Shown here: in pieces, positions 18,668 to 25,658 of the stretch | How positions within the stretch are numbered: position 1 is the stretch's first letter | How the letters are laid out: the number at the start of each line of letters is the position of its first letter | NCBI RefSeq assembly: GCF_000740785.1 | Contig: NZ_JFZB01000007.1 | Coordinates: forward strand, 62,001-126,000 | DNA from: Paenirhodobacter enshiensis | GTDB lineage: Bacteria > Pseudomonadota > Alphaproteobacteria > Rhodobacterales > Rhodobacteraceae | Direction: 5' to 3' | DNA: 64,000 nt | Notes under the pieces: model-generated | Told to the model about the DNA's origin: nothing | The model's database searches: none | The model's input: the letters and a program-made list of their open reading frames with translations, nothing else | Program-made: the position numbers and the translations under genes

Positions 18668-19222
18668 ATGGAACTCAAGGATTACGGGCTGGAACTGAAG
18701 TTCTGCGCCAGCGAGCCGCTGACGCTGGGCGAGGGGCTGGAGATCCGCGGATATGCCTCGCTGTTCGGGCTGACCGATCAGGGCGGCGATGTCGTGGAGC
18801 GCGGCGCCTATGCGCGCAGCCTGCGCAAGATCGCGGCCGAGGGCGGATCGGTGAAGATGCTGTGGCAGCACGATCCGGGCGCGCCGATAGGGGTCTGGGA
18901 CGAGATCGCCGAGGACGAGCGCGGCCTGCATGTCCGCGGCCGGCTGCTGCCGGAGGTGGCCCGCGCGCGCGAGGCGGCGGTGCTGATCGGGGCGGGGGCG
19001 ATCGACGGGCTGTCGATCGGCTACCGCACGGTTTCGGCGGTGAAGGATGCGGGCGGGCGGCGACGCCTGACCGAGGTGGAGCTGTGGGAGGTGTCGCTCG
19101 TCACCTTCCCGATGCTGCGCGAAGCGCGCGTGGCAGCCAAGGGCACGACCCTCGACGAGGGTGTGCTGAACGAGATCGCGGCGGCGCTTCGGACAGCCGC
19201 GGCGGACCTGTCCGGGCGCTGA
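18668..19222 (+). CDS. GTA prohead protease (g4)
   Basis: HK97-family (U35) serine protease that trims the capsid protein during head maturation. The 184-residue protein shows the characteristic GYASLFGLTDQGGDVVERGA, His68 in MLWQHDP, Ser116 in IDGLSIGYR and the Glu-containing ELWEVSLVTFPM. Located between portal and major capsid, as in HK97-type head modules. All catalytic residues are present, so it is expected to be active. Confidence 0.93.
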   Translation: MELKDYGLELKFCASEPLTLGEGLEIRGYASLFGLTDQGGDVVERGAYARSLRKIAAEGGSVKMLWQHDPGAPIGVWDEIAEDERGLHVRGRLLPEVARAREAAVLIGAGAIDGLSIGYRTVSAVKDAGGRRRLTEVELWEVSLVTFPMLREARVAAKGTTLDEGVLNEIAAALRTAAADLSGR

Positions 19223-19253
19223 GGCGCGGACGCATTTCGCACAAGAGGTGGTG

Positions 19254-20447
19254 ATGAGCCAGATCGAGGTTCCGGCCGCGGACGAGAGTTCCGCGGACCG
19301 GGGGGCGGTGGCCGGCGTGAAGGCCGCGCTGTCGGGGTTCCTGAAGGAAGTCAAAGGCTTTCAGGACAAGGTTGAAACCAGGATTCAGCAACAGGAAGAG
19401 CGTTTGACCATGCTTCAGACCAAGAGCTTCGCCGGCCGTCCGGCCCTTGCCACGGCCGCTTCGGAAGAGGCGCCGCATCAGAAGGCATTCGAGGCCTATG
19501 TCCGCGCCGGCAATGATGAGGGGCTGCGCGGCCTCGTCCTCGAGGGCAAGGGGCTGAACACCTCGGTCGCGGCCGAGGGCGGCTATCTGGTCGATCCGCA
19601 GACCTCGGAGACGATCCGCGCGGTGCTGCATTCGACCGCCTCGATCCGCCAGATCGCCACGGTGGTGAATGTCGAGGCGACGTCTTACGACGTGCTGGTC
19701 GACAAGACCGACCTCGGCACCGGCTGGGCGAGCGAGACCGCGGCGCTGACCGAGACCGCGACGCCGCAGATCGAGCGGATCTCGATCCCGCTCTACGAGC
19801 TGGCGGCGATGCCCAAGGCATCGCAGCGGCTGCTCGATGACAGCGCCTTCGACATCGAAGGCTGGCTTGCCGCGCGCATCGCCGACAAGTTCTCGCGCGC
19901 GGAGGCGGCGGCGTTCATCACCGGCAACGGGGTGGACAAGCCGAAGGGCTTCCTGTCGCATACCATGGTGGCGAACGCGAGCTGGGCTTGGGGGGCGCTG
20001 GGTTACGTCGCGACGGGGGCGGCGGGCGATTTCGCCGCGACCAATGCCGCCGATGCCATCGTCGATCTGGTCTATGCGCTGAACGCCGAATACCGCGCCG
20101 GGGCGAGCTTCGTGATGAACTCGAAGACGGCTGGTGCGGTGCGCAAGATGAAGGACTCGGACGGGCGGTTCCTGTGGACCGACAGCCTGGCGGCGGGCGA
20201 ACCCGCGCGGCTGATGGGCTATCCGGTGCTGATCGCCGAGGACATGCCCGATATCGCCGCCGGCACCTATGCCATCGCGTTCGGCGATTTCGCCGCCGGC
20301 TACACCATCGCCGAGCGCCCGGATCTGCGGGTGCTGCGCGATCCGTTCTCGGCCAAGCCGCATGTGCTGTTCTACGCCTCGAAGCGGGTGGGTGGCGATG
20401 TCAGCGATTTCGCCGCGATCAAGCTGCTGAAGTTCGCCGCCTCGTAA
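19254..20447 (+). CDS. GTA major capsid protein (g5)
   Basis: HK97-fold capsid protein. From the ATG behind AAGAGG (two in-frame GTGs just upstream are less likely) it is 397 residues. The first 110 or so residues form a charged delta-like scaffold (VKAALSGFLKEVKGFQDKVETRIQQQEERL) that the prohead protease should remove; the mature part starts near LNTSVAAEGGYLVDPQTSE. The HK97 core is intact through the C-terminal ADFAAIKLLKFAAS-like end. Followed by a 155-base gap rich in hairpins. Confidence 0.94.
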   Translation: MSQIEVPAADESSADRGAVAGVKAALSGFLKEVKGFQDKVETRIQQQEERLTMLQTKSFAGRPALATAASEEAPHQKAFEAYVRAGNDEGLRGLVLEGKGLNTSVAAEGGYLVDPQTSETIRAVLHSTASIRQIATVVNVEATSYDVLVDKTDLGTGWASETAALTETATPQIERISIPLYELAAMPKASQRLLDDSAFDIEGWLAARIADKFSRAEAAAFITGNGVDKPKGFLSHTMVANASWAWGALGYVATGAAGDFAATNAADAIVDLVYALNAEYRAGASFVMNSKTAGAVRKMKDSDGRFLWTDSLAAGEPARLMGYPVLIAEDMPDIAAGTYAIAFGDFAAGYTIAERPDLRVLRDPFSAKPHVLFYASKRVGGDVSDFAAIKLLKFAAS

Positions 20448-20456
20448 CGGCGGGGA

Positions 20457-20476
20457 CCGGCCGGGAAACCGGCCGG
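20457..20476. other. perfect hairpin after the capsid gene
   Basis: CCGGCCGG on both sides of a GAAA tetraloop, ten bases after the g5 stop, with no T-run. A second, larger imperfect dyad (GCGGCCC at 20483 with GGGGCCGC near 20542) follows. Possibly a 3' stabiliser for capsid mRNA. Confidence 0.6.
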
Positions 20477-20602
20477 CGGACGCGGCCCTGTCCGCCGCTG
20501 CCTAGCTGCTCCCTCCGCCCGAGCGGCGGCGGGAGGGGCCGCGTCCGCAACCGGCGCCGCCGTCGGCGCGCCGGCGACTGGGGCGAATTTCGGAGAAGCG
20601 CG

Positions 20603-21193
20603 ATGATGCTGATCGAACGGACGGCGGTGCCCGATGCGGCGCTGCCGGTGGCGGAGCTGCGCGCGCATCTGCGGCTGGGCACCGGGTTTTCCGATGTCGG
20701 GGCCGAGGATGCGGCGCTGCTGGCCTATTTGCGGGCGGCGCTGGCCGCGATCGAGGGGCGCACGGCCAAGGTGCTGATGGCGCGCGCGTTCACGGTGACG
20801 CTGGAGCACTGGCGCGGCGATGGCCCGCCGCTGCCGGTGGCGCCTGTCACCGGGGTCACGGAGCTGCGGCTGATCGACGGGGCGGGGGGGACGAGCGTTC
20901 TCGGGCCCGAGCGCTATCGGCTGGCGCCCGACGGGATGCGGCCGCGGGTGATCGCGCTTGGCTGGCAGGAGCCGGGGGGCACGGGCGCGGCGGTCGAGAT
21001 CGACTTCACCGCCGGGTTCGGGACGGGCTGGTCCGATGTGCCGGCCGACCTGCGTCAGGCGGTGCTGCTGCTGGCCGCGCAATATTACGAGCTGCGCCAT
21101 GACGGCGGGGCGGAAGGTGCCGCGATGCCCTTCGGGGTGATCGCGCTGATCGAGCGCTGGCGCACCGTCAGGGTGCTGGGAGGGCGCGGATGA
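20603..21193 (+). CDS. GTA head-tail connector protein (g6, gp6-like adaptor)
   Basis: A 196-residue protein of the phage gp6/gp15-type head-tail connector family: an N-terminal helical part (LPVAELRAHLRLG, EDAALLAYLRAALAAIEGRTAKVL), a central beta region with PVAPVTGVTELRLID, and helices at the C-terminus (DVPADLRQAVLLLAAQYYELR). It forms the adaptor ring below the portal. Two ATGs are possible (20603 and 20606); GGAGAAG at 20592-20598 fits either. It overlaps g7 by four bases (ATGA). Confidence 0.88.
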   Translation: MMLIERTAVPDAALPVAELRAHLRLGTGFSDVGAEDAALLAYLRAALAAIEGRTAKVLMARAFTVTLEHWRGDGPPLPVAPVTGVTELRLIDGAGGTSVLGPERYRLAPDGMRPRVIALGWQEPGGTGAAVEIDFTAGFGTGWSDVPADLRQAVLLLAAQYYELRHDGGAEGAAMPFGVIALIERWRTVRVLGGRG

Positions 21194-21528
21194 ACGTGCC
21201 GAGACTGAACCGGGAACTGACCCTGGAGGCCGCCGAGCGCGTGCCCGACGGGGCGGGGGGATACCGGCTGGAGTGGAGTGCGCTCGGCCGGTTGTGGGCG
21301 GCGATGACGCCCGGCACCGGGGTCGAGCGGGCGGGGGAATTCGTCCGGCTGGCCTCGATGCCGTGGCAGATCGTTGTGCGCGCGGCCCCCGAGACCTCGC
21401 CGCGCCGGCCCCGGCCCGAGCAGCGGTTTCGCGAGGGAGAGCGGATCTTCCGCATCCTCGCCGTCGCCGAGGCCGATGCCGAGGGGCGCTATCTGACCTG
21501 CTTTGCCCGCGAGGAGGTGGTGGCATGA
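21190..21528 (+). CDS. GTA head-tail stopper/closure protein (g7)
   Basis: A 112-residue all-beta protein with the phage head-tail joining (SPP1 gp16-like) pattern: LNRELTLEAAERVPDGAGGYRLEW, WAAMTPGTGVERAGEF, PWQIVVRAAPE and RIFRILAVAEADAEGRYLTCFAREE. It should close the head between adaptor and tail. ATGA overlaps with both g6 and g8 indicate coupled translation. Confidence 0.87.
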   Translation: MNVPRLNRELTLEAAERVPDGAGGYRLEWSALGRLWAAMTPGTGVERAGEFVRLASMPWQIVVRAAPETSPRRPRPEQRFREGERIFRILAVAEADAEGRYLTCFAREEVVA

Positions 21529-21932
21529 GCTATGCACTTGCGGCCGCATTGCAGGCGGCGGTTTACGCGCGGCTTGCGGCGGATGCGCCGCTTACCGCGC
21601 TGGTCGGGACGGCGATCTATGACGCGGCCCCGCCCGGTACGACGGAAGGCACCTATGTCAGCCTCGGCCCCGAGGATGTGAGCGATGCCTCGGACCGGAG
21701 CGGCGACGGGGCGACGCATGATTTCATCGTTTCGGTGGTCAGCGACGAGGCGGGCTTCGCGCTGGCGAAAGAGGTCGCGGCGGCGGTCTCGGACGCGCTG
21801 AGCGGGGCGGGGCTGACGCTGAGCCGGGGCTATCTGGTCGGGCTGTGGTTCCTGCGTGCGCAGGCGCGGCGCGTCGACAAGGCCAACCGGCGCCGCATCG
21901 ATCTGACCTTCCGCGCCCGGGTGGGCGCCTGA
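21525..21932 (+). CDS. GTA tail terminator protein (g8, DUF3168)
   Basis: A 135-residue DUF3168-type protein: an N-terminal helix MSYALAAALQAAVYARL, then ADAPLTALVGTAIYDAAPPGT, YVSLGPEDVSDASDRSGDG and a C-terminal FLRAQARRVDKANRRRIDLTFRARV. This family caps the tail tube and joins it to the head (tail completion). Position after the closure protein and before the tail tube gene fits. Confidence 0.87.
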   Translation: MSYALAAALQAAVYARLAADAPLTALVGTAIYDAAPPGTTEGTYVSLGPEDVSDASDRSGDGATHDFIVSVVSDEAGFALAKEVAAAVSDALSGAGLTLSRGYLVGLWFLRAQARRVDKANRRRIDLTFRARVGA

Positions 21933-21942
21933 TTTCCACGCC

Positions 21943-21960
21943 GCGCCCCCGGGGGCGCGT
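21943..21960. other. 18-base GC palindrome before the tail tube gene
   Basis: CGCGCCCCC directly followed by GGGGGCGCG, a perfect palindrome in the 55-base g8-g9 gap. In RNA the central bases could not all pair, so the hairpin would be shorter than the repeat. No T-run follows. Confidence 0.5.
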
Positions 21961-21987
21961 GTGCCTTTCACGAATGGAGTGTGACCA

Positions 21988-22401
21988 ATGGTGGCGCAGA
22001 ACGGCAAGGACCTTCTGATCAAGCTCGACCTGACCGGGGCGGGCCAGTTCGAGACCATCGCGGGGCTGCGCGCCTCGCGGCTGAGCTTCAATGCCGAGAC
22101 GGTGGATGTGACATCGCTGGAAAGCACCGGGGGCTGGCGCGAGCTGCTCGGCGGTGCGGGGGTGCGCTCGGCCGCGATCTCGGGCTCTGGCGTGTTTCGC
22201 GATGAGGCGACGGACGAGCGCGCGCGGCAGATCTTCTTCGACGGCGAGGTGCCGAACTTTCAGGTGATCGTGCCCGATTTCGGCATCGTCGAGGGGCCGT
22301 TCATGATCACCTCGATCGAATATGCCGGCAGCCACAACGGCGAGGCGACCTATGAGATGAGCCTCGCCTCGGCCGGCGCGCTGAGCTTCACGGCGATCTG
22401 A
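21988..22401 (+). CDS. GTA major tail tube protein (g9)
   Basis: A 137-residue tail tube subunit of the TP901-1/RcGTA g9 type: MVAQNGKDLLIKLDLTGAGQFETIAGLRASRLSF, DVTSLESTGGWRELL (typical tube-protein loop), then ISGSGVFRDEATDE, RARQIFFDGEVPNFQV and the terminal EATYEMSLASAGALSFTAI. RcGTA-type particles have short non-contractile tails built of stacked rings of this protein. Confidence 0.9.
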   Translation: MVAQNGKDLLIKLDLTGAGQFETIAGLRASRLSFNAETVDVTSLESTGGWRELLGGAGVRSAAISGSGVFRDEATDERARQIFFDGEVPNFQVIVPDFGIVEGPFMITSIEYAGSHNGEATYEMSLASAGALSFTAI

Positions 22402-22402
22402 G

Positions 22403-22732
22403 ATGGCGAACCCCTGGGCGGGAGAGGTCGAGGTGACGCTCGACGGAGTGGGGCACCGGGCGAAGCTGACGCTCGGGGCGCTGGCGGAACTCGAGGCGGA
22501 GCTGCAGGCGGCGACGATGGTCGATCTGGTGAAGCGGTTCGAGGCCGGGGCGCTGTCGGCGCGCGACGTGCTGGCGGTGATCGTCGCCGGGCTGCGGGGC
22601 TGTGGCTGGAACGGGCGGGCCACGGATCTGATGACGGTCGAGATCGGCGACAGCCCGTTCGCCGCGGCGCGTCTGGCGGGCGAACTGATCGCGCGCGCTT
22701 TCGCGCTGCCTGTGGCGGGGCCCGGCGGATGA
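22403..22732 (+). CDS. GTA gp10, phage tail assembly chaperone-like protein
   Basis: A 109-residue protein belonging to the GTA gp10 family: ANPWAGEVEVTLDGVGHRAKLTLGALAELEAEL, MVDLVKRFEAGALSARDVLAVIVAGLRGCGW, with a mainly helical second half. In tailed phages this position holds tail assembly chaperones that bind the tape measure before tube polymerisation. One base separates its start from the g9 stop. It overlaps the next gene by four bases. Confidence 0.82.
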   Translation: MANPWAGEVEVTLDGVGHRAKLTLGALAELEAELQAATMVDLVKRFEAGALSARDVLAVIVAGLRGCGWNGRATDLMTVEIGDSPFAAARLAGELIARAFALPVAGPGG

Positions 22733-22992
22733 CGGGCGGTTCCCTCGACTGGCCGGGGCTGATGCGGGCGGGGATGCGCGGCCTCGGTCTGCGGCCGGCG
22801 GAATTCTGGGCGCTGACCCCGGCGGAGCTGGCGCTGATGCTGGGCGTCGAGGCCTCGAATCCGCCGCTGACGCGGGCGCGGCTGCGCGAGATGGCCGCGC
22901 GCTGGCCGGACCGGGGGACGGAACCGGCGCCCGGGGCGGACCGGGATACGGCAACAATGGAGGGCGGAGATGACGGAAGTGGACGGCTTTGA
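22729..22992 (+). CDS. GTA tail assembly chaperone (g10.1)
   Basis: An 87-residue small protein (MTGGSLDWPGLMRAGMRGLGLRPAEFWALTPAELALML) resembling the short phage tail assembly chaperones that contain a G-LRPxEFWxLTPxEL motif. It starts in the ATGA of g10 and its last 23 bases overlap the start of g11. Known in the RcGTA cluster as an extra small gene between g10 and g11. Confidence 0.8.
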   Translation: MTGGSLDWPGLMRAGMRGLGLRPAEFWALTPAELALMLGVEASNPPLTRARLREMAARWPDRGTEPAPGADRDTATMEGGDDGSGRL

Positions 22993-23632
22993 CGGGCTGA
23001 GCCGGCAGGCCGAGGACATGGCGCGCAGCCTGTCGGGCGCCGAGGCGATGGCGGCGGCCTTCAACGACGAACTCGGGCAGATGCGCCAGAGCCTCGTTTA
23101 TACCGGCCGCGAGGTCGGCACGATGGCGAACAGCATCGGACGCAGCCTGCGCGGTGCCTTCGACGATGTGGTGTTCAACGGGGAAAGCCTGTCCTCGGCG
23201 CTGACCGATGTGGCGCGGAAGATGTCGGATACCGCTTACGCGATCGCCGTGCGCCCGGTCGAGCAGGCGGTGGGATCGAGCGTCGCGGGCGGGCTGAACG
23301 CGGTGCTGAGCGGGCTGTTCCCCTTCGCGAATGGCGGGGCCTTTTCGCAAGGCCGGGTGATGCCCTTCGCCAAGGGCGGCGTGGTCAGCACTCCGGTCAG
23401 CTTCCCGATGCGCGGCGCGACCGGGCTGATGGGCGAGGCCGGTCCCGAGGCGATCATGCCGCTGACGCGCGGCGCGGACGGCCGGCTCGGAGTGCAAAGC
23501 TCGGGCGGGGGGCGGGCGGTCAATGTGGTGATGAACGTCACCACGCCCGACACCGCCGGCTTCGCGCGCAGCCGCAGCCAGATCGCCCAGCAGATCAACC
23601 GCGCGCTCAGCCTTGGCAGCCGCAACGCCTGA
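22970..23632 (+). CDS. GTA tail tape measure protein (g11)
   Basis: A 220-residue, very short tape-measure protein with helical N-terminus (SRQAEDMARSLSGAEAMAAAFNDELGQM) and the conserved C-terminal block FANGGAFSQGRVMPFAKGGVVSTPVSFPMRG, GLMGEAGPEAIMPLTRGADGRLGV. Tape measure length sets tail length, so the small size matches the short GTA tail. RcGTA g11 is of essentially the same size, so this is not a truncation. Confidence 0.9.
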   Translation: MTEVDGFDGLSRQAEDMARSLSGAEAMAAAFNDELGQMRQSLVYTGREVGTMANSIGRSLRGAFDDVVFNGESLSSALTDVARKMSDTAYAIAVRPVEQAVGSSVAGGLNAVLSGLFPFANGGAFSQGRVMPFAKGGVVSTPVSFPMRGATGLMGEAGPEAIMPLTRGADGRLGVQSSGGGRAVNVVMNVTTPDTAGFARSRSQIAQQINRALSLGSRNA

Positions 23633-23644
23633 CAGGAGACCCAG

Positions 23645-24277
23645 ATGGCCTTTCACGAGATCCGCTTTCCCGCCAATCTGAGCTTTGGCTCCGTCGGCGG
23701 GCCGGAGCGGCGCACCGAGATCGTCACCCTGTCGAACGGGTTCGAGGAGCGCAATTCCCCCTGGGCGCAGTCGCGCCACAGCTATGACGCGGGGGTGGGG
23801 CTGCGCTCGCTCGACGATGTGGAGCGGCTGATCGCTTTCTTCGAGGCGCGGGGCGGCCGGTTGCACGGATTCCGCTGGAAGGACTGGGCGGATTACAAGA
23901 GCTGTCCGGCCTCGCGCACGGTGGCCTATGACGATCAGATCATCGGCACCGGCGACGGGGTGAGGACCGAATTCGCGCTGGCGAAGACCTATGCCTCGGG
24001 CGGGCACAGCTATGTCCGGGCGATCACCAAGCCGGTCGAGGGCACGGTGCTGACCGGCATTCAGGGCCATGCCCGCGCCGAGGCCGTGCATTTCGAGGTC
24101 GACCCGACGACCGGCATCGTGCGGTTCTATGACCCGCCGGCCGAGGGCGCGCTGATCACCGCGGGCTTTGAGTTCGACGTGCCGGTGCGGTTCGACACCG
24201 AGGGGATCCAGGTTTCGGTGCAGTCGTTCCGCGCGGGCGACCTGCCGCAGGTGCCGGTGGTGGAGGTGCGGATCTGA
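23645..24277 (+). CDS. GTA distal tail protein (g12, DUF2460)
   Basis: A 210-residue DUF2460 protein: FHEIRFPANLSFGSVGGPERRTEIVTLSNGFEERNSPWAQSRHSYDAG at the start, then FFEARGGRLHGFRWKDWADYKS, FALAKTYASGGHSYVRAITKP and VPVRFDTEGIQVSVQSF. This is the first baseplate ring after the tape measure. Its stop and the g13 start share one base (TGATG). Confidence 0.9.
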   Translation: MAFHEIRFPANLSFGSVGGPERRTEIVTLSNGFEERNSPWAQSRHSYDAGVGLRSLDDVERLIAFFEARGGRLHGFRWKDWADYKSCPASRTVAYDDQIIGTGDGVRTEFALAKTYASGGHSYVRAITKPVEGTVLTGIQGHARAEAVHFEVDPTTGIVRFYDPPAEGALITAGFEFDVPVRFDTEGIQVSVQSFRAGDLPQVPVVEVRI

Positions 24278-25167
24278 TGAGCTATCCGGATGAATTGCAG
24301 GCCCATCTCGACAGCGGGACGACGACGATTGCCCGCGCCTGGGCGGTCAGCCGCGCCGATGGCACGGTGCTGGGCTTCACCGATCACGACCGGGCGCTGA
24401 GCTTCGGCGGTATCGCCTTCGAGCCCGACAGCGGGCTGACCGCGAAGGCGCTGGCGCAGGGCACGGGGCTGTCGGTCGACAACAGCGAGGCCTATGGCGC
24501 GCTGCGCTCGGACGCGATCAGTGAGGCGGATCTTCTGGCCGGGCGCTATGACGGCGCCGGGGTGCGGATCTGGATCGTCAACTGGGCGGCGCCCACGGAC
24601 CGCGCGCTGATCTTTCGCGGCAGCTTCGGCGAGGTCACGCGCGGCGCCGGGGCGTTCAGCGTCGAGCTGCGCGGGCTGAGCGAGCCTCTGGGGGCCGAGA
24701 AGGGGCGGATCTATCACCCGCGCTGCGCGGCGGTGCTGGGCGATGCGCGCTGCGGGCTGGATACCTCCGGGGTGGGCTATCGGTTGCAGATCGCGGCCGA
24801 GACGGTCGAGGATGCGCGGCTGTTTCGCTTTGCCGCCGTTGCGGGGTTCGACGATCGCTGGTTCGAGAAGGGCCGCTTCGAGGTGCTGAGCGGCGCGGCC
24901 GCGGGGCTTGTCGGCGTGGTCAAGACCGACCGGATCGAGGGCACTGGCGGGCGCCGGGTCGAGCTGTGGTCGCGCCTTGGGGCGGATGTGGCGCCGGGCG
25001 ATCTGATCCGTATCTCGGCGGGCTGTGACCGGCGCGCCGAGACCTGCAAGCTGAAATTCGCCAACTTTCTGAATTTCCGCGGATTTCCGCATATCCCGGG
25101 CGAGGACTGGCTGACCTCTTATCCGGTCAGCGGCACCGAGAACACCGGGGGGAGCCTGTTCGAATGA
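24277..25167 (+). CDS. GTA tail hub protein (g13, DUF2163, Fe-S candidate)
   Basis: A 296-residue hub protein of the DUF2163/BR0599 type, forming the centre of the baseplate. Four cysteines lie in two pairs: Cys150 (IYHPRC) with Cys159 (DARCGL), and Cys250 (SAGC) with Cys257 (AETC). In the RcGTA structure the hub protein carries an iron-sulfur cluster; retention of all four cysteines predicts the same here. Overlaps g14 by four bases. Confidence 0.9.
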   Translation: MSYPDELQAHLDSGTTTIARAWAVSRADGTVLGFTDHDRALSFGGIAFEPDSGLTAKALAQGTGLSVDNSEAYGALRSDAISEADLLAGRYDGAGVRIWIVNWAAPTDRALIFRGSFGEVTRGAGAFSVELRGLSEPLGAEKGRIYHPRCAAVLGDARCGLDTSGVGYRLQIAAETVEDARLFRFAAVAGFDDRWFEKGRFEVLSGAAAGLVGVVKTDRIEGTGGRRVELWSRLGADVAPGDLIRISAGCDRRAETCKLKFANFLNFRGFPHIPGEDWLTSYPVSGTENTGGSLFE

Positions 25168-25658
25168 CCGAGGATGAACGGACGCAAGGCGCGCGCGCGG
25201 CCCAGATCGCGCGCGGCTGGATCGGCACGCCCTATCTGCATCAGGCTTCGGCGCAGGGGGCGGGGACGGATTGCCTCGGGCTGTTGCGCGGTGTGTGGCG
25301 CGCGCTTTACGGCCACGAGCCCGAGGCGATCCCGGCTTACACGCCCGACTGGTCCGAGCCCGCGCGCGAGGAACGGCTGTGGCTCGCGGCGCGCCGGCAC
25401 ATGATCGTGCTGTCCGAACAGGCGGGATCCGCGCCCGAGGCGGAGGGCGAGGTGCTGCTGTTCCGGCTGCGCGACGGGGGTGTGGCGAAACATCTGGGGA
25501 TCGTCTCGCGGCCCGGGTCCGACCCGGCGGGGGCGGCGTTCATTCATGCCTATGGCGGGCACGCGGTGCTGGAAAGCCCGCTGTCGCGGCCCTGGCAACG
25601 GCGGATCGCGGCGCGCTTCGCCTTTCCGGCAACCGATCTTTCCGAGGGGACGCGCTGA
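25164..25658 (+). CDS. GTA NlpC/P60-type peptidase (g14)
   Basis: A 164-residue papain-like peptidase associated with the tail tip. Cys37 in GAGTDCLGLLRGVW and His110 in VAKHLGIVSRPG give the NlpC/P60 dyad; GEVLLFRLRDGG precedes the His as in the family. It is thought to cut peptidoglycan of the recipient during DNA delivery. It starts in the g13 stop overlap (ATGA), and its own stop shares one base with the g15 start. Confidence 0.9.
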   Translation: MTEDERTQGARAAQIARGWIGTPYLHQASAQGAGTDCLGLLRGVWRALYGHEPEAIPAYTPDWSEPAREERLWLAARRHMIVLSEQAGSAPEAEGEVLLFRLRDGGVAKHLGIVSRPGSDPAGAAFIHAYGGHAVLESPLSRPWQRRIAARFAFPATDLSEGTR

